A stretch of 64,000 nucleotides of DNA, from NCBI GenBank assembly GCA_002344125.1, contig DDTQ01000010.1, positions 1 through 64,000 of the forward strand, given 5' to 3'. This document shows, piece by piece, positions 60,483 through 64,000 of this stretch; positions within the stretch are counted from its first letter, which is position 1, and every line of letters begins with the position of its first letter. A program made the position numbers and the translations under genes. This DNA comes from Ignavibacteria bacterium UBA2360 (GTDB lineage: Bacteria; Bacteroidota; Ignavibacteria; Tepidaquicellales; OLB5). The notes under the pieces are model-generated. The model was given only the letters and a program-made list of their open reading frames with translations, did not search any database and was not told the origin of the DNA.

Positions 60483-62432
60483 ATGGATCAGTCAAAATTC
60501 ACATCACTGGAAACTGAAAAACGCGTATTTAAACCTAACGCTGAATTTTCCAAAAAGGCGCACATTAGATCAATGGCGCAGTATAAAAAAATGTACAATG
60601 AATCAGTAAAAGCGCCCCAAAAGTTTTGGGCAAAAGCAGCAGCGGAGCTGCACTGGTTCAAAAAATGGAAAACGGTTCTGCAGTGGAAAGCGCCGCACTC
60701 AAAATGGTTTGTTGGCGGAAAAATTAACATGAGCTACAACTGCCTGGATAGACACCTTGATAGCTGGAAAAGAACCAAAGCCGCGATAATTTGGGAAGGC
60801 GAGAACGGCGATACCGCTACATGGACCTACCAGGAGCTGCATCGGCAGGTCTGCAAATTTGCAAACGTACTTAAAAAAATGGGAATCGAAAAGGGTGACC
60901 GCGTTTGCATATATATGCCGATGGTACCAGAGATCGCCGTGGCAATGCTTGCCTGCACACGTATCGGCGCGGTGCATTCGATTGTGTTTGGCGGCTTTTC
61001 AGCATCAGCATTGATAGATAGAATCAACGACGCGCAGGCAAAAATGATCATCACTGCAGATGGCGGCTACCGCCGCGGGGAAATTGTTAACCTGAAAGCT
61101 AACGTTGATGAAGCTATGCCCGGATGTCCCACAATAGAAAACGTAATTGTTGTAAACAGAACTGGTCATCACATTGATTTCCACTTAGGCCGTGACCATT
61201 GGTACAGCGAGCTTATGATGGGTGTGGATGATGACTGCCCCGCGGAACCGCTCGATAGCGAGCATCCGCTCTATATATTATACACCAGCGGCACGACCGG
61301 CAAGCCTAAAGGTATTCTGCACACAACAGGCGGCTATGCAACTCAAACATATTTGACCAGCAAATATGTTTTCGATCTTAAACCCGAAGATATTTACTGG
61401 TGCACCGCCGATGCCGGCTGGGTAACTGGACACTCATACGTTGTTTACGGTCCGCTGTTAAACGGCGCAACAACGCTTATGTACGAAGGTGCGCCCAATT
61501 TCCCTAATCCCGATAGATTCTGGGAAATTATCGATAAGTATAAAGTTAATATATTCTATACCGCGCCAACTGCAATTCGCGCTTTCATTAAATGGGGCGA
61601 GGAGTGGCCGCTGAAGCATAAGCTTGATTCCTTAAGGCTTCTTGGCACGGTGGGCGAGCCAATTAATCCCGAAGCATGGATGTGGTACCACAAAGTAATT
61701 GGTAAGGGTAAGTGCCCGATTGTTGATACATGGTGGCAGACAGAAACGGGCGCGATCATGGTTTCACCGATACCCGGCGCAACGCCAACCAAACCGGGCA
61801 CGGCTACGCTCCCATTCTTTGGAATAATGCCTGAGGTGGTTTCCAGGGAAGGTAAGCCATGCAAAGCGAATGAAGGCGGGTATTATGTCATAAAGCATCC
61901 CTGGCCAAGTATGCTGCGCACTATATGGGGAGATGATGATCGTTATAAAAAACAATATTGGTCGGAATTCCCCGGGCTGTATTTTACGGGAGACGGCGCG
62001 CGGCGCGATAAGGACGGTTACTTCTGGATAATGGGCAGGGTTGATGATGTGATAAATGTTAGCGGTCACCGCATTGGCACTGCGGAAGTTGAATCAGCGC
62101 TGGTATCGCACCCCAAGGTGGCGGAAGCCGCCGTGGTGGGCAAGCCTGATGACATGAAGGGCTCGGCAATATCAGCTTTTGTTACGCTTGAAAGCAAGCA
62201 TAAACCCAGCGAAGAACTGAATGCTGAATTGAAACTTTGGGTCACAAAACAAATCGGCGCGCTTGCTCGCCCGGACGAGATCCGCTTCACTGAAGCGCTG
62301 CCAAAAACACGCAGCGGTAAGATAATGCGCCGCCTGCTCCGCGAGATCGCTACGCAGGGCTCCGTCAGCGGTGATACTACCACGCTTGAGGATTTTTCAG
62401 TCCTTGAAGCTTTGAGAACGGACGAAGAGTGA
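60483..62432 (+). CDS. acs: Acetyl-CoA synthetase
   Basis: Activates acetate to acetyl-CoA through acetyl-AMP. The 649 residues carry the N-terminal ACAS region (WFKKWKTVLQWKAPHSKWF, GGKINMSYNCLDRHL), the nucleotide-binding loop ILYTSGTTGKPKGILHTTGG, the acetate pocket with TVGEPINPEAWMWYHKVIG and DTWWQTETGAIMVSP, and the hinge GRVDDVINVSGHRIGTAEVE. The acetylated lysine motif is PKTRSGKIMRRLLR near residue 615. The length is standard. It is preceded by repeats and followed by unrelated small genes, so it is probably expressed alone. Confidence 0.97.
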   Translation: MDQSKFTSLETEKRVFKPNAEFSKKAHIRSMAQYKKMYNESVKAPQKFWAKAAAELHWFKKWKTVLQWKAPHSKWFVGGKINMSYNCLDRHLDSWKRTKAAIIWEGENGDTATWTYQELHRQVCKFANVLKKMGIEKGDRVCIYMPMVPEIAVAMLACTRIGAVHSIVFGGFSASALIDRINDAQAKMIITADGGYRRGEIVNLKANVDEAMPGCPTIENVIVVNRTGHHIDFHLGRDHWYSELMMGVDDDCPAEPLDSEHPLYILYTSGTTGKPKGILHTTGGYATQTYLTSKYVFDLKPEDIYWCTADAGWVTGHSYVVYGPLLNGATTLMYEGAPNFPNPDRFWEIIDKYKVNIFYTAPTAIRAFIKWGEEWPLKHKLDSLRLLGTVGEPINPEAWMWYHKVIGKGKCPIVDTWWQTETGAIMVSPIPGATPTKPGTATLPFFGIMPEVVSREGKPCKANEGGYYVIKHPWPSMLRTIWGDDDRYKKQYWSEFPGLYFTGDGARRDKDGYFWIMGRVDDVINVSGHRIGTAEVESALVSHPKVAEAAVVGKPDDMKGSAISAFVTLESKHKPSEELNAELKLWVTKQIGALARPDEIRFTEALPKTRSGKIMRRLLREIATQGSVSGDTTTLEDFSVLEALRTDEE

Positions 62433-62767
62433 GCAATGATTTCGGATTGCGGATTTATGGTTGCGGATTGAAAGTCAAAAGCAAGATGTAAAATGGGTAA
62501 TAAAATATACATACTATCATCTCCCCCCTGTAAGGCCGAAGGACTGCCTTTGGCATGTGGGGATAAAGGGGGGTTACTTTGCTAAATTTTTCCCCCGCAG
62601 TTGGTCTTGACGCACTTGTTTATAGGCTGACCAACAGCAAAAGGCAAAGCAGAACACGGATAACGCGGATAAAACTGATTGAAACTGATTTGTTCTCAAA
62701 ATAACCCCGACCTTTAGGTCGGGGTAAGAGATACAAAAAAAAAGGCTTGAGCCCTGAATAATGTTAA
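62433..62767. other. Intergenic region with hairpins
   Basis: Includes a purine-rich imperfect palindrome around 62521-62573 and a clean hairpin ACCCCGACC TTTA GGTCGGGGT at 62704-62725 with only a weak T-stretch on either side. Tandem GCGGATT units occur at 62443-62470. No gene is supported. Confidence 0.45.
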
Positions 62768-63169
62768 ATGAGCAAACATGAAACATGGCGTACGCGAAAA
62801 TATTGGAAATCGGTCGGAGGGCTATTGATTGAAGAGTTTTGCGCTGTTCGTAGGGGTCCATTTATTGGAACTCGATTGATTGACGGAGTAATAGTTTTGA
62901 ATGAAGAAACGAGAATTCATAATTCCAATTTCTTTGATATTAAAGATAGGGATGTCATATCCATTCAAACCAAACAAAATAGATTGGGAATGTATTTGAT
63001 GGGTCAAGCTTTTTTTTCTGCTGATTTGCTGGAGACTTTTAAACCTAAGAGTATTAAAAGGGTATTAATATGCGGAATGAATGATGAAATCCTTCACCCA
63101 ATATGTGAAAAATATAATATTGAGGTTGTCGTAATTCCGAACGTCGATATATCGACTGAACTGGGATAA
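62768..63169 (+). CDS. Unrecognised protein, possibly nuclease-like
   Basis: A 133-residue protein with no family that I recognise. It has no signal peptide or membrane segment. The order of elements resembles a PD-(D/E)XK nuclease core: an N-terminal helix with paired glutamates (GLLIEEFCAVRRG), a strand RLIDGVIVLN with one aspartate, a strand VISIQTKQ followed by a helix RLGMYLMGQAFF, then alternating strands (RVLICGMND, IEVVVIP). This is weak by-eye evidence. The following gene starts two bases after its stop, so the two form a unit. Confidence 0.6.
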   Translation: MSKHETWRTRKYWKSVGGLLIEEFCAVRRGPFIGTRLIDGVIVLNEETRIHNSNFFDIKDRDVISIQTKQNRLGMYLMGQAFFSADLLETFKPKSIKRVLICGMNDEILHPICEKYNIEVVVIPNVDISTELG

Positions 63170-63171
63170 AA

Positions 63172-63444
63172 ATGCTAACACCAAAATACAACATACTCCT
63201 AAATGGCAAATACTTTGACGCCATTTACCCGGTGGATTATTACAATGATAAAAAGATATTTCATGATTCCGGTGCAAGGCAGTTTTTTGTAATTTACCAA
63301 TTGGCTGCAAGCAGGAAACATGTAATTGAAATTGAAGATATGAAATCGGGAAGTAAAACAGTTATTCCTGATGAAAAGTTTTTTAGAAAGTGGGTTGAAG
63401 ATTATTACCCGATGTATCTAAACTATCTTGATAACTACAATTAA
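63172..63444 (+). CDS. Unrecognised small protein
   Basis: A 90-residue protein without signal peptide, unusually rich in Tyr and Asp. It starts MLTPKYNILLNGKYFDAIYPVDYY and ends NYLDNYN. It may pair with the preceding gene, from which it is separated by two bases. No motif or family is recognised. Confidence 0.55.
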   Translation: MLTPKYNILLNGKYFDAIYPVDYYNDKKIFHDSGARQFFVIYQLAASRKHVIEIEDMKSGSKTVIPDEKFFRKWVEDYYPMYLNYLDNYN

Positions 63445-63478
63445 ACAATCGATCCGCTTTTGTGGATCTTAAAAATTT

Positions 63479-64000
63479 ATGAAAGAAAACGAACCAATAT
63501 TAATTAAAGCAGAATTCAACCCGATAGTGAAAACATACATAATGCTGTATGTCTTCGGGATATTGCTGGTTACAGTTGTGGGAATACCTTTTGCAATTGT
63601 GTGGATATGCGGCCTTGGTCAGTGGTACAGCCGCCATTATTACGAAAAGCTATACTGCGTGCTCACCGAAAAACACCTGCGTTTCAGAATGGGAATATTG
63701 TTCACCATTGATAAAACTATTCCGCTTGAAAATATTCAGGATCTCACTTTCTACGAGGGTCCCGTACTGCGCCATTTTAATCTTGCGATGCTTAAAGTTG
63801 AAACAGCAGGGCAGGGCGATCACTCAAGTAACCAAATGAAGCTTGTAGGCGTGGTTGATGCGCATGTATTCCGCTCAAGAGTCCTTGAACAGCGTGAAGC
63901 GGTGAAGATGAGACTAACCGCCGCCAACCAAAACGATCCGCAGATAATTCTCCTTGAAAAAATTGCAGCCACGCTCGAAAGAATTGAATCCGGTTTCATC
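63479..64000 (+). CDS. Bacterial PH-domain membrane protein (partial)
   Basis: The frame is open from the ATG at 63479 to the window end, 174 codons so far. It starts MKENEPILIKAEFNPIVKTY, followed by one hydrophobic stretch (about residues 21-45, ending VWICGLGQW). The bacterial PH (bPH2, DUF304) pattern then reads YCVLTEKHLRFRMGILFTIDKTIPLENIQDLTFYEGPVLRHF. In YdbS/YdbT-type proteins the domain lies in the cytoplasm beside membrane helices. The C-terminal helix (EKIAATLERIE) continues past the window edge. Confidence 0.82.
   Translation, partial: MKENEPILIKAEFNPIVKTYIMLYVFGILLVTVVGIPFAIVWICGLGQWYSRHYYEKLYCVLTEKHLRFRMGILFTIDKTIPLENIQDLTFYEGPVLRHFNLAMLKVETAGQGDHSSNQMKLVGVVDAHVFRSRVLEQREAVKMRLTAANQNDPQIILLEKIAATLERIESGFI

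Noticed and set aside
1..64000. tRNA or rRNA genes
   Set aside because: No cloverleaf with the conserved TTCGANTC loop or rRNA-like conserved block was seen by eye. A scan with a dedicated program was not possible.

Overview
The window looks like chromosomal DNA from a member of the Ignavibacteria/Chlorobi side of the Bacteroidota. Five secreted proteins end in a type IX secretion (T9SS) sorting domain with the NYPNPFNP signature. A 31-residue AURKAIP1/COX24-type protein of the Bacteroidota kind is present, many genes lack a clear Shine-Dalgarno sequence and several start at TTG. The CRISPR repeat resembles long Bacteroidota type II-C repeats. This placement is inference; no rRNA or tRNA gene was seen.

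Layout. 0-0.6 kb: a REP-associated tyrosine transposase (RAYT) inside nested palindromic repeats; related repeats recur near 39.6, 54.7, 59.7 and 60.3 kb. 0.67-0.86 kb (minus): an unannotated structured RNA of about 190 nt with 6S-like architecture and its own terminator. 1-7.8 kb (plus): peptide ABC permease, dprA, rpoN, hslV-hslU and a predicted outer-membrane protein. 8-19.8 kb (minus): a long tightly packed run containing a beta-lactamase-fold hydrolase, delta-1-pyrroline-5-carboxylate dehydrogenase, lhgO, three small coiled-coil lipoproteins, sucC, a possible coupled small ORF, gatB, tpiA, thiolase, 3-hydroxybutyryl-CoA dehydrogenase and acyl-CoA dehydrogenase. It joins amino-acid and acyl-CoA catabolism to the TCA cycle.

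20-30.4 kb: two tandem mosaic paralogues and two SBBP-like repeat proteins, all T9SS cargo, around a minus-strand group (DUF1579 protein, membrane-anchored lipoprotein, GH3 glycosidase). 30.5-39.3 kb (plus): O6-alkylguanine repair, HAD phosphatase, thioredoxin-fold protein, secA, K+/H+ antiporter, multicopper oxidase. 39.8-44.9 kb: SDR reductase and an RND efflux pair.

44.9-52.7 kb holds a complete type II-C CRISPR-Cas locus: 24 full 46-bp repeats plus one decayed terminal repeat, cas2, cas1 and a 1450-residue cas9 on the minus strand, and a tracrRNA on the plus strand just upstream of cas9. Each repeat ends in an extended -10 element (TGATACAAT), so each spacer may carry its own promoter. 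The array reads convergently with the cas operon.

53-64 kb: guaB, a small AURKAIP1/COX24-type gene next to an HU-family gene, sppA, a TPR lipoprotein, a BatA/VWA membrane protein, a repeat-rich gap of 0.9 kb, acs, two unrecognised adjacent genes (the first possibly nuclease-like), and a bacterial PH-domain membrane protein cut off by the window end.
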